NCBI GenBank assembly: GCA_020723505.1
Contig: DYIT01000013.1
Span: 1 to 46,814 of the forward strand
From: Candidatus Kuenenia stuttgartensis
GTDB lineage: Bacteria > Planctomycetota > JAKEIC01 > DYIT01
Length of the DNA: 46,814 nt
Reading direction: 5' to 3'
The first letter of the stretch is position 1; every line of letters begins with the position of its first letter. Below are positions 39,410-46,814 of the stretch, piece by piece. Below the pieces are notes generated by a model. That model was not told where the DNA came from and made no database searches. It was given only the letters and a program-made list of their open reading frames with translations. A program made the position numbers and the translations under genes.

Positions 39410-40399
39410 TCACTTCTTCCCCGAAAGGAAACCGGCTATCTCGGAGCTCTCGCTCCCGGAGATGAACGAGGGGCTCTTGGCGCGCATCCTGTCCACTTCC
39501 ACGTCCCAGTCCTCGAAGTATTCGCCGGGGGTTTTCGAAAGGCTCAACGAGTGGCAGAGGGAGCATTTCCGCCTGAACAGGAGAACCGTCATGGCGGCCG
39601 CCTGCTCCTCCGCGCTTGCGGGCTTGAGCGCGTATCTTTCGCCGAGGAACGCGGCAATCCTCCTCGCCTCCGCGACGCCGATATTGAAGGGATTGAGCCT
39701 GCGCATCAGTTCCACGGTCAGCTCCCAGTCCGCGGGCAGCCTGTCCTCGAGGTCGCCGAGGGAGAACTCGTGGCAGAGCGAGCACTTCGACTGAATCTGC
39801 TTCGCGAGAATGGCGTTCTCGCCTTCCTTCGACGGCGGAGGATGGAGCCATTCCAGGTATTTCGCGATTTCCGCGGCCTCCTCCGCGCTGAAGGCCGATT
39901 CGTCCCTCGCACGCTCCTTCGCGACGAGATCGGCCCAGCCCGAGGCGGTCTTCACGTTCTTCGCGGCCTTGTCCACGTAGTCAAGCCCGTGGCAGTACGC
40001 GCATTTCGATTCGCAGAGCGCCTTCCCCTTCGCCAGCGCCCCGGGCATGCTCCTCTGCGCCTCACCGTCATGAAGCAGCCAGGACGCGACCGCGTCAATC
40101 TCCTCGCCCGACGGTTCGCCGAGCCCGCCCTTCTTCAGCATGCCTTCGACCGCTTTGAGCAGGTCCGCGCGGCGTTCTATCTTCTTCGCCCTGGCCGACG
40201 CATGCTCGGGCGTATGGCATTTCGTGCAGAACGCCTTGAACAGCCTGAGCCCCAGGCCGTCCCCTGCCGATTCAGAATCCCCGGAGGCGCCGCCGAGCGC
40301 GACGGCGGCGGCGAGGCAGGCGGCGGTAAAAAGGATCGGAAGAGTCGCCGCGCGCAGGCTGACCCGGGCGGAACCGTTGCGTGGCATCGAGTCCGGCAT
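39410..40399 (-). CDS. Secreted cytochrome c with four heme-binding sites
   Basis: 329 residues. An N-terminal signal-type helix (about 17-37) suggests export. Four CxxCH sites begin at Cys58, 133, 206 and 279, spaced 75, 73 and 73 residues, so the protein is four tandem monoheme domains. Modules 3 and 4 share the pattern W-x6-M (Met232, Met305) followed by a helix ending IAxFL; module 1 has Met87 in the matching place. Module 2 has Glu162 there, so its heme may be differently ligated. GGGG lies 7 nt before the ATG at 40399; an ATG at 40387 is possible. It is an electron carrier whose partners are not encoded nearby. Confidence 0.88.
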   Translation of the reverse strand: MPDSMPRNGSARVSLRAATLPILFTAACLAAAVALGGASGDSESAGDGLGLRLFKAFCTKCHTPEHASARAKKIERRADLLKAVEGMLKKGGLGEPSGEEIDAVASWLLHDGEAQRSMPGALAKGKALCESKCAYCHGLDYVDKAAKNVKTASGWADLVAKERARDESAFSAEEAAEIAKYLEWLHPPPSKEGENAILAKQIQSKCSLCHEFSLGDLEDRLPADWELTVELMRRLNPFNIGVAEARRIAAFLGERYALKPASAEEQAAAMTVLLFRRKCSLCHSLSLSKTPGEYFEDWDVEVDRMRAKSPSFISGSESSEIAGFLSGKK

Positions 40400-40452
40400 C
40401 TCAAATCCCCTTGAGCGGTTTTCCGGAAAAAAGCGGAAATTCCTGACGCTTG

Positions 40453-40481
40453 AATCTATCATGCTGGGCTGTTTTTTTCAA
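40453..40481 (-). promoter_or_regulatory. Promoter for the cytochrome c gene
   Basis: TTGAAA (40476-40481, 5 of 6), a 17-bp spacer, and TAGATT (40453-40458, 4 of 6). The start would lie near 40446, about 47 nt before the ATG. A 12-bp palindrome (TTTTCCGGAAAA, 40419-40430) sits in the leader and could be an operator. Confidence 0.45.
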
Positions 40482-40506
40482 CGAGCGGGTTTTGGAGATT
40501 AATCCG

Positions 40507-41184
40507 ATGGCTCTCAACGTGGTCGATAGAATCCAGGGTCCTGTGAAAATCAGGAACGCAATCGTGAGCGTCTGGGACAAGACGGGGCTGGACGCATTCC
40601 TTCCCGCCGTGGCGCGAGCATGCCCTGGCGTCAGGTTCTACTCCACGGGCGGCACGTACGACCGGATTGCGGAGATCCTCGGTCCAGGCGGGAATCTAGC
40701 GAGAATATCCGACTTCACCGGCCAGCCCGAAATGCAGGGCGGCCTCGTCAAGACGCTCGACTTCAAAATCTACCTGGGCCTCCTGAGCGAAACGTTCAAC
40801 GATGCCCACAGGAAGGACATATCGAGAGTGAAGGGCGTGGATTTCGACATGGCCGTCGTCAATCTCTACCCGTTCGAAGCCGCGTCCAAGGCGAAAGGAG
40901 CGACTCCGGAGTCGTCCAGGGGGCACATCGACATCGGCGGCCCCTGCATGCTGCGCGCGGCGGCCAAGAACTTCCTGAGGGTCGCGGCGGTTTCTGATCC
41001 CGCGGACTACCCCCGCATCGCCGCTATGCTTGCCGAGTCCGGCGGATTCATCGGCTTCGCGGAGCGGTTCAGACTTGCGGCCAAGACGTTCGCGCAGACC
41101 GCGGCGTATGACGCCGCCATATCCCGGTATCTCGCCGCGGCGGGCCCCGATGCGGCCGCCGCGTGCTACAGGATGGAGAAATAG
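40507..41184 (+). CDS. purH: IMP cyclohydrolase (N-terminal half of PurH as a separate protein)
   Basis: 225 residues equal to the cyclohydrolase (MGS-like) domain of PurH, which closes FAICAR to IMP in the last step of purine synthesis. Typical sequence: NAIVSVWDKTGLDAFL, YSTGGTYDRI, KTLDFKIYLGLL, VVNLYPFE and DIGGPCMLRAAAKNF. It ends at the normal domain boundary (AAYDAAISRYL) with a proper stop. GGAG lies 9 nt before the ATG. The transformylase half is encoded 106 nt downstream. In most bacteria the two are one protein of about 510-530 residues. Confidence 0.93.
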   Translation: MALNVVDRIQGPVKIRNAIVSVWDKTGLDAFLPAVARACPGVRFYSTGGTYDRIAEILGPGGNLARISDFTGQPEMQGGLVKTLDFKIYLGLLSETFNDAHRKDISRVKGVDFDMAVVNLYPFEAASKAKGATPESSRGHIDIGGPCMLRAAAKNFLRVAAVSDPADYPRIAAMLAESGGFIGFAERFRLAAKTFAQTAAYDAAISRYLAAAGPDAAAACYRMEK

Positions 41185-41290
41185 CGTCCCGCGCGTACGC
41201 TTCCTCCTTCCCGGCAGCCCCGCGTCCCTTGAGCGCGCCCGGCGCCGGCGAACGGACAGGTCCCCGCGCGTTTTTTTAAAGGATTCGCAC

Positions 41291-42541
41291 ATGAGCGGCG
41301 ACATGAAGAAAGCCTACAGGACAATCATGGACGACCACTTCCCGCCCAGGATGGAGCTCTCCTTCATAGACGGCGGCAAGCGCCAGACGCTGGTCTACGA
41401 GAAGGTCACGTGGACCATCGACGGAGTTGAAAAGGGCCTCCGGTACGGCGAAAACCCCGGCCAGGAAGCCGCCCTCTACAGGCTCGTGAACGGCAACCTC
41501 GTTCTCGGCGACGTGAAGTCCATCAAGCCCGGAAGGCGCCTGGCGAGCATGCCGGAACTGCTGCTGTCGGGCAAGCACCCCGGCAAAATCAACATCACCG
41601 ACGTTGACAACGCCCTGAACATCCTCAGGTATTTCCACGACAGGCCTGCCGCCGCGATTATGAAACACAACAACCCGAGCGGCGTGGCGCTGGGGGCAAG
41701 CGTTTTCGAAGCCTACGAGAAGGCGTTCTGGGCGGACAGGCTAGCGGCGTTCGGCGGGGCGGTCGCTCTGAACCGGCCCTGCGACCGCGACACCGCCGCG
41801 GCCGTGTGCGAAAGATACACCGAAGTGCTCGCCGCCCCTGACTTCGAGGAAGGCGTGCTCGACCTCCTCGGCCGCAAGAAGGACCTTAGAGTCATGAAGA
41901 TCTCCGACATCGAGCGCCTGCAGACCTACGTGGGTGAGAGGTTCGTGGACTTGAAGAGCCTCATCGACGGCGGAGTATCGGTGCAATGGTCCTACGTGCC
42001 GGTCACAAGGAAGACATCGGACTTCCTCCCGGCGAGGGCCGAGTTCGAGGGGAAGACCTACGAAGTCAATCGCAGGCCCACTCCCGGTGAGGCGGCCGAC
42101 CTCTTGTTCGGATGGCTCGTCGAATCCGGAGTCACGTCCAACTCCGTCCTCTATGTGAAGGACGAGGCAACGGTCGGAATAGGCACCGGGGAGCAGGACA
42201 GGGTGGGCGTCGCCATGATAGCCAGGGACAAGGCGTACCTCAAGCTCGCGGACAGGAAATGCTTCCTGAAGCATGGAATCCCCTACAACGACCTCAGGGA
42301 CCAGGACAAGAAGGCGGAGATCGACGCCGAGGTGAAGGCCGAACGGGGCGGGCTGAGAGGATGCTCGATGGTATCCGACGCCTTCTTCCCGTTCAGGGAC
42401 GGAGTCGACGTAGGGATCGCCGAGGGCGTCACCGCCGTAATCCAGCCAGGCGGGTCGGTGAGGGACCACGAGGTAATCGAGGCGGTCAACGAGGCTAAGG
42501 CCGCCATGGTCTTCACAGGCCAGAGGAGCTTCAAGCACTGA
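41291..42541 (+). CDS. purH: AICAR transformylase (C-terminal half of PurH as a separate protein)
   Basis: 416 residues. It transfers a formyl group from 10-formyl-tetrahydrofolate to AICAR, making FAICAR for the cyclohydrolase encoded just upstream. LRYGENPGQEAALYR marks the start of the domain, MKHNNPSGVALG contains the catalytic lysine and histidine, and SDAFFPFRDGVDVG and IQPGGSVRDHEVIEA lie near the end. AAAGGA is 7 nt before the ATG at 41291. A GC-rich stretch followed by T7 (41272-41278) just upstream resembles a weak terminator. Confidence 0.95.
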   Translation: MSGDMKKAYRTIMDDHFPPRMELSFIDGGKRQTLVYEKVTWTIDGVEKGLRYGENPGQEAALYRLVNGNLVLGDVKSIKPGRRLASMPELLLSGKHPGKINITDVDNALNILRYFHDRPAAAIMKHNNPSGVALGASVFEAYEKAFWADRLAAFGGAVALNRPCDRDTAAAVCERYTEVLAAPDFEEGVLDLLGRKKDLRVMKISDIERLQTYVGERFVDLKSLIDGGVSVQWSYVPVTRKTSDFLPARAEFEGKTYEVNRRPTPGEAADLLFGWLVESGVTSNSVLYVKDEATVGIGTGEQDRVGVAMIARDKAYLKLADRKCFLKHGIPYNDLRDQDKKAEIDAEVKAERGGLRGCSMVSDAFFPFRDGVDVGIAEGVTAVIQPGGSVRDHEVIEAVNEAKAAMVFTGQRSFKH

Positions 42542-42648
42542 TTTTCCGTTCGGCGCTCGGGAAATCCGGGCTTGACCCCGCCCCTGCGGTTCGGATATCT
42601 TCCGCTGATTCCGCGCGCATTGGGCAGCGGGCCTTCAGGGGGTCCCGT

Positions 42649-44691
42649 TTGGGCGTAGTCAGGAAAATCCAGGCTGAAATCGAGTTTCTCAAGGGCCGCC
42701 AGGCCAGGAAGCGAACCAAGCTCGGCGACTTCGAGAGGCTCGTATTCGGCAGGGATCCCGCAAAGGGCGCCGACATCTTCATCGACGACGAGACGATATC
42801 CAAGACGCACTTCGCTCTCGAGAAGCGCGGCGGCCAGGTTTACCTTGTCGACCTCGCCTCGACCAACGGCACGTGCCTGAACGGCCAGGAGGTTTCCGAG
42901 AGCCCCATCTTCAACGGCGATGTCATAGCGGTGGGCCAGACCGAGATTTCGTTCATCTGCCCCCAGCTCACGAATCCCGCCAAGACTTCGCACGTGCTGC
43001 TTACCGGCGGATCGGGGCACAGGATTAGCACTCTCAGGGAGCAGTCGGCCGAGCTAATCGAAAGCCTCCTCAGGGAGAAGTCGCCGGACCGAAGCGGCAT
43101 TCTCGACAGGATTCCGGAGGCGTTCATCGAAATCGGCAACATCCTGGCCACCGAGCTCGACATATCGAGGCTTTCCAGGCACGTAGTGAAGATCATCCTC
43201 GACATCTTCGACGCGGACAGGGCGATAATCGTCTCGGCCGAAAAGGACGCGCAGGGGTTCAAGCCAATATTCGGCCAGACGGCGAAGGGCGTGGCGGAAA
43301 AATTCCCGCCGGACATCTCGAAGAAGGTCATCGAGGATTCCATCGCTTCGGGCCAGTCCGTGGTCACCGTCGCCGAGCTCCCGCTGTCGCGCAAGGCGAG
43401 GCCGGAGGACAGGCGAGTTATAAACATGCTATCCTGCCCGTTCGCGGGGCTCGAGAAGCTGAAGGGAGCGATTTACATCGACGCCTCCGCTCCTGCCGCC
43501 GAGGATCCCGGCAAGCCGGCCGCAAGGGGCTTCGAGAAGCAGCACATGCAGCTCCTCCAGGCAATAGCAAGCCAGGTCGGCACCGCCATAGAAAGGGCGA
43601 GCCTGACGAGCGAGAAGTTCCTGTCCGAGGAAATGTACCGGCTCCTTGTCGAGGCCGCCAACGACTGGATATTCCAGCTGGACTCGGCGGGCAGCTTCAC
43701 GTTCCTCAACAGCAGGACAGAAAAGATCTTCGGCCTCCCCATCCAGAACCTCCTCAAGAAGCCCATATTCGACTTCCTGTCCCCGGGGTCGGCGGAAAAG
43801 AACAGGGAGCAAATCCGGAAAACCCTGGAGACCGGCGCCGCCCAGACCTTCGAGTCCGAAATCTCCAATTCGTCCGGGGAGAGGAGGCTCATGTCCATAA
43901 GCCTCGCCGCGGTGGAGAACAAGCCCGGGGAAATCCTCGGCGCGCTCGGCGTGGGCCGCGACATAACGATGGAGCGGGAGGTGCAGGAGCAGCTCTCCCA
44001 GGCGGAGCGGCTCTCCTCGATGGGGAAGCTCGTCTCTGGCATGGCGCACGAACTCAACAATCCGCTGACCTCAATCATCGGATTCGCCCAGCTCATGAAC
44101 ATGGACCAGAAGCTCGCGCCCGACGTCAGGGATAAGTCCGGGCTCATCTTCAAGGAGGGAGAGAGGGCAAAGGAAATCGTCCAGAACCTCCTCACGTTCG
44201 CCCAGCCCCTCAAGTCGCGCAAGAGCCCTGTCTCGATCAACTCCGTAGTCCAGCGCGTGCTCAACCTCGAGAAATTCGAGCTCGAATCCGCTGGCATCGC
44301 GGTCATCGTTATCCTCAACGAATCGCTTCCGGAAGTGCTCGGCGACTTGAACCAGCTCATGCAGGTGTTCGTGCACATAATCAACAACGCGAGGCTCGCG
44401 ATAGAGGATGCAGGCAGGAGCGGAAGAATCGTCGTAAAGTCATGGCAGATTCTCGACACGGTGCACGTATCGGTCGCCGACGACGGGGTCGGGATTAAGC
44501 CCCAGAACATCGGCAGGATTTTCGACCCGTTCTTCACCACGAGGGAGGTCGGCAAGGGCACGGGGCTCGGGCTTTCCACGTGCTACAAGATAATCATGAG
44601 CCACGGCGGCAGCATATCGGTCAACTCCGAGTTCGGCCGCGGCGCCACCTTCGAGGTCGTTTTACCGGCGCTTAATACTACGATTGAATGA
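42649..44691 (+). CDS. Soluble sensor histidine kinase (FHA-GAF-PAS-HisKA-HATPase)
   Basis: 680 residues with no membrane segment or signal peptide. An FHA domain (about 30-105) has GRDP, SKTH and STNGTCLNG, the phosphothreonine-reading residues. GAF (about 150-318) and PAS (about 325-445) domains follow. The HisKA part has MAHELNNPL with phosphoacceptor His467, and the ATPase has IINNA, DDGVGI (611-616), FDPFFTT and GKGTGLGLS. The TTG start at 42649 has AGGGGG 6 nt upstream; no ATG is available before the FHA domain. No response regulator lies nearby, so its partner is elsewhere. The FHA domain suggests input from Ser/Thr phosphorylation. Confidence 0.92.
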   Translation: MGVVRKIQAEIEFLKGRQARKRTKLGDFERLVFGRDPAKGADIFIDDETISKTHFALEKRGGQVYLVDLASTNGTCLNGQEVSESPIFNGDVIAVGQTEISFICPQLTNPAKTSHVLLTGGSGHRISTLREQSAELIESLLREKSPDRSGILDRIPEAFIEIGNILATELDISRLSRHVVKIILDIFDADRAIIVSAEKDAQGFKPIFGQTAKGVAEKFPPDISKKVIEDSIASGQSVVTVAELPLSRKARPEDRRVINMLSCPFAGLEKLKGAIYIDASAPAAEDPGKPAARGFEKQHMQLLQAIASQVGTAIERASLTSEKFLSEEMYRLLVEAANDWIFQLDSAGSFTFLNSRTEKIFGLPIQNLLKKPIFDFLSPGSAEKNREQIRKTLETGAAQTFESEISNSSGERRLMSISLAAVENKPGEILGALGVGRDITMEREVQEQLSQAERLSSMGKLVSGMAHELNNPLTSIIGFAQLMNMDQKLAPDVRDKSGLIFKEGERAKEIVQNLLTFAQPLKSRKSPVSINSVVQRVLNLEKFELESAGIAVIVILNESLPEVLGDLNQLMQVFVHIINNARLAIEDAGRSGRIVVKSWQILDTVHVSVADDGVGIKPQNIGRIFDPFFTTREVGKGTGLGLSTCYKIIMSHGGSISVNSEFGRGATFEVVLPALNTTIE

Positions 44692-44733
44692 CTAATCCCC
44701 TGGAGCACTTTGAACCGCCAGGGAACCCGCCCC

Positions 44734-45033
44734 TCACCGGCGCCTCTTGACGAGCTGAATCACCCTTCCGCCGAAGTATACGGCAGCGCATCCGACGGCT
44801 ATGGGGAAATAGGGATACTCCGGAATCTTCCTGAAGGAGACCATCAGCCATCCAATCGTGTCGAGCACCATCCCTGCAGCGCCTGCATACAGCATGATTC
44901 GCGCAATCTTCAGGGAGCGGGGAAGCTCGGCGGCGTCTTCATCCCATTCGCCCGGACCTTCCCCCCCGCCGTCGCCGGCTTCCCCTCCGGGTTCTTCGCC
45001 CTCCGCAAGCGGCTCCTTTTCCTCGTCGATCAT
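44734..45033 (-). CDS. Small membrane protein of unknown function
   Basis: 99 residues. The first half is acidic and glycine-rich (Glu, Asp, Gly) and likely disordered. The second half has two probable membrane helices (KIARIMLYAGAAGMVLDTIG and YPYFPIAVGCAAVYFGGRVI), then a basic end. The start at 45033 is uncertain: in-frame starts exist at 45054 and 45096, and no ribosome-binding site is clearly better. It lies 72 nt after the permease gene in the same direction. I do not recognise its family. Confidence 0.6.
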   Translation of the reverse strand: MIDEEKEPLAEGEEPGGEAGDGGGEGPGEWDEDAAELPRSLKIARIMLYAGAAGMVLDTIGWLMVSFRKIPEYPYFPIAVGCAAVYFGGRVIQLVKRRR

Positions 45034-45105
45034 CGCTCCATCTCTCGGCAACATCCGTTCTGCCGCAAGGCTATCAGCAAACCGGACCCGGGACAAGCCC
45101 CTGGA

Positions 45106-46814
45106 TCACCGGCTTCTTGCGCTTAACGCCGACCGCGCCGCGCCGAGCCATCTCGACATCCCCGAACCGCCGCCCTCTCTCCCGGTCTCGCTGTTCAGCC
45201 TGTGCGTCGCCGCCAGCAGGGACAAGAGGCCGATGGATACGAACGCGAACGCAGAGAGCAGGAGCGTTCCGGGCGCGGCCATCTTGTATGGCGTGTCTGC
45301 CAGGAGGGTTGCCGGAAGCACCCCCGGCCCAAGGCTGAACAGGACCTCCTCGAACGCCCTGGAATTCCCGAATACGTCCGCGAGCACGGCCGTCGCCACC
45401 ATCGGCGCCACGAGCGCCACAATCCCCCCGACTATGGCGAGTCCCGCCGCCTTCACCGACGTGCTGCTCACGGCGGAGAAATACACGGCCATTGCCGAAA
45501 CCCCTGCAGCTTGGAGAAGGAGGAAGGCGATGGACAACGCGACTACACCGGGGAATACCCGGCCGGAAGCGCCGGCTATGACCGCGAAAACCGCCGGGAA
45601 TACCGCAAGCACCGCGCATGACCTCAGCACGCCGAGGAACTTGCCGAGCACGATATGCCTCGTCCTCAGGGCCGTGGATATCAGGACTTCGAACGTCCCC
45701 TCTTCGCGCTCCTGAGTCAACGAAACTGCGGAAGTCACCGACGCGGCCAGGAACAGGAAAAACTCGCTGAATACGAAGAACGCGACGGCAATCTGATAGA
45801 GCACGTCCAGGTTGATGTTCCCACTTGCAGCGCAAATGGCAAGGATTCCAGCGAACAGGTACAGGATGACCCCTGAAACGTACACCGTCGCCAGCCTTCC
45901 AGACCTTTTCGTGACTGCGGCCTCCCGCCAGAGCACCGGGTTCCTTCCGATGCCTCTCCTCCGCTCGAAAATCTCCGCCAGGAAGATGAACGGGAGCACC
46001 GGGACGGAAAGGAGTACTTTCCATGCCGAGGCCGACGCGAGACCGGTCAAACCGCCCCGGCTTGCAGCCGCCGGCCTCAATTCCGCGTGCCGGGGAAGCA
46101 GCCTCGTGCATATTACGACCGAGGCGAGCAGCATGACCAGCCCGGCGCCGAGCGGCCCGGTCCACGCGGACTTGAGAGCCTCGAGCTCCGGTCCGGTGAT
46201 GAACCTTGGTTCGACTATGAGGACGAGCGCCATGAAAGGCGACGCGAACGCCAGCCAGATCTCGGCTCCCCGGATGAAGGCCAGGGCCATCCCGATGGCC
46301 GTAGGCAGCACGAGGAGGTAGGCGAACATGAATGCGTACGAGGCGCACAGGGCGCTCACGTAGTTTTGAAGCACTGTCGAAAAGAACAAGCCCGCCGCCA
46401 GGCCGGTCAGGATTATCGCGAATATGGACCCCACGACCGCGACGATCTGCCACGATGACACGCCGCCGAACATCATGCAGATGAACAGGAACGGCATGCA
46501 GAGCACCACGAGCTGGCCCATGTAGGCAATCCTGCTGAGCGCCTTGTCCCTCACGATGATGACCGGGCTCAACCTCGTCAGCAGCAGAAGTCCAAGCGTG
46601 TTGGCTTTCTTCTCGCCCGTGAGCAGGTCCGCGGTGACTGCCGGGGTCAGGAGCGCGGCGCCCGTCATGAGGAGGAAGGAGAGCCAGACGAACATCTTCC
46701 TGCCGAACTCCGCCGAGTCGGAGAGCGTCATGCGGCGCCCGCTGCCGTCGGGGGCGTCCAGCGCCCACCACAGCGCGACCGCCCCTACGATTGCGGCAAG
46801 GAACACCGTCCGCA
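45106..46814 (-). CDS. Double ABC-2-type permease, 5' end outside window
   Basis: The frame is open to the right edge, so the N-terminus is missing; 568 residues are seen. The protein has at least ten hydrophobic helices. Two halves each carry the ABC-2 coupling pattern: EKKANTLGLLLLTRLSP followed by RDKALSRI, and EREEGTFEVLISTALRTR followed by LGKFLG. A single polypeptide therefore seems to hold two permease units, which would work with an ATPase encoded upstream beyond the window. The cargo cannot be told from the sequence. Confidence 0.8.
   Translation of the reverse strand, partial: RTVFLAAIVGAVALWWALDAPDGSGRRMTLSDSAEFGRKMFVWLSFLLMTGAALLTPAVTADLLTGEKKANTLGLLLLTRLSPVIIVRDKALSRIAYMGQLVVLCMPFLFICMMFGGVSSWQIVAVVGSIFAIILTGLAAGLFFSTVLQNYVSALCASYAFMFAYLLVLPTAIGMALAFIRGAEIWLAFASPFMALVLIVEPRFITGPELEALKSAWTGPLGAGLVMLLASVVICTRLLPRHAELRPAAASRGGLTGLASASAWKVLLSVPVLPFIFLAEIFERRRGIGRNPVLWREAAVTKRSGRLATVYVSGVILYLFAGILAICAASGNINLDVLYQIAVAFFVFSEFFLFLAASVTSAVSLTQEREEGTFEVLISTALRTRHIVLGKFLGVLRSCAVLAVFPAVFAVIAGASGRVFPGVVALSIAFLLLQAAGVSAMAVYFSAVSSTSVKAAGLAIVGGIVALVAPMVATAVLADVFGNSRAFEEVLFSLGPGVLPATLLADTPYKMAAPGTLLLSAFAFVSIGLLSLLAATHRLNSETGREGGGSGMSRWLGAARSALSARSR

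Noticed and set aside
41272-41278. T7 run as terminator between the purH halves
   Set aside because: The GC-rich sequence before it does not form a compact stem next to the T-run.
41185-41290. Frameshift or pseudogene in purH
   Set aside because: Both halves end and begin at domain borders with their own ribosome-binding sites, so a natural split is more likely.

Overview
This window is high-GC bacterial chromosome, and the best fit is an uncultured member of the Planctomycetota. That placement is an inference. It rests on serine/threonine kinases carrying C-terminal TPR arrays, on an EF-Tu whose switch I region lacks the usual bacterial effector sequence, and on the gene content. There are no mobile elements, CRISPR arrays or phage genes. 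Most of the window is essential core genome.

Left end (1-5708, minus strand): a three-gene signalling unit. A small regulator fusing a LacI-type helix-turn-helix to a PilZ-like domain is followed by a membrane Ser/Thr kinase with TPRs. A second kinase-TPR protein overlaps it by 17 nt and has a degenerate catalytic loop; it runs off the window. smpB (minus) and nadC (plus) follow, started divergently from a shared intergenic region.

Centre (7895-39017, minus strand): one near-continuous run of translation and transcription genes. In transcription order these are tRNA-Thr, tuf, rpmG, tRNA-Trp, secE, nusG, rplKAJL, rpoBC, rpsL, rpsG, fusA, rpsJ, rplDWB, rpsS, rplV, rpsC, rplP, rpmC, rpsQ, rplNXE, rpsN, rpsH, rplFR, rpsE, rplO, secY, adk, map, infA, rpmJ, rpsMKD, rpoA and rplQ. 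A strong sigma-70-type promoter (TTGACA, 16 bp, TAAAAT, with an A/T-rich upstream tract) precedes tRNA-Thr. A second one precedes rpsJ, and a very good intrinsic terminator-like hairpin lies directly before fusA. Two genes normally in this array are missing: rplC (L3), with only 52 nt between rpsJ and rplD, and rpmD (L30). secE encodes a 383-residue protein with about 250 extra residues between its first two membrane segments.

Right end (39410-46814): a secreted cytochrome c with four heme sites at about 73-75-residue spacing (minus); the purine-synthesis enzyme PurH as two separate genes (plus); a soluble FHA-GAF-PAS histidine kinase (plus); a small two-helix membrane protein (minus); and the 3' part of a double ABC-2-type permease entering from the right edge (minus).

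The strongest leads are the enlarged SecE, the missing rplC with a hairpin in its place, the HTH-PilZ/kinase/degenerate-kinase unit, the terminator-like hairpin ahead of fusA, and the orphan inverted repeats at 7704-7871 and 39161-39218.
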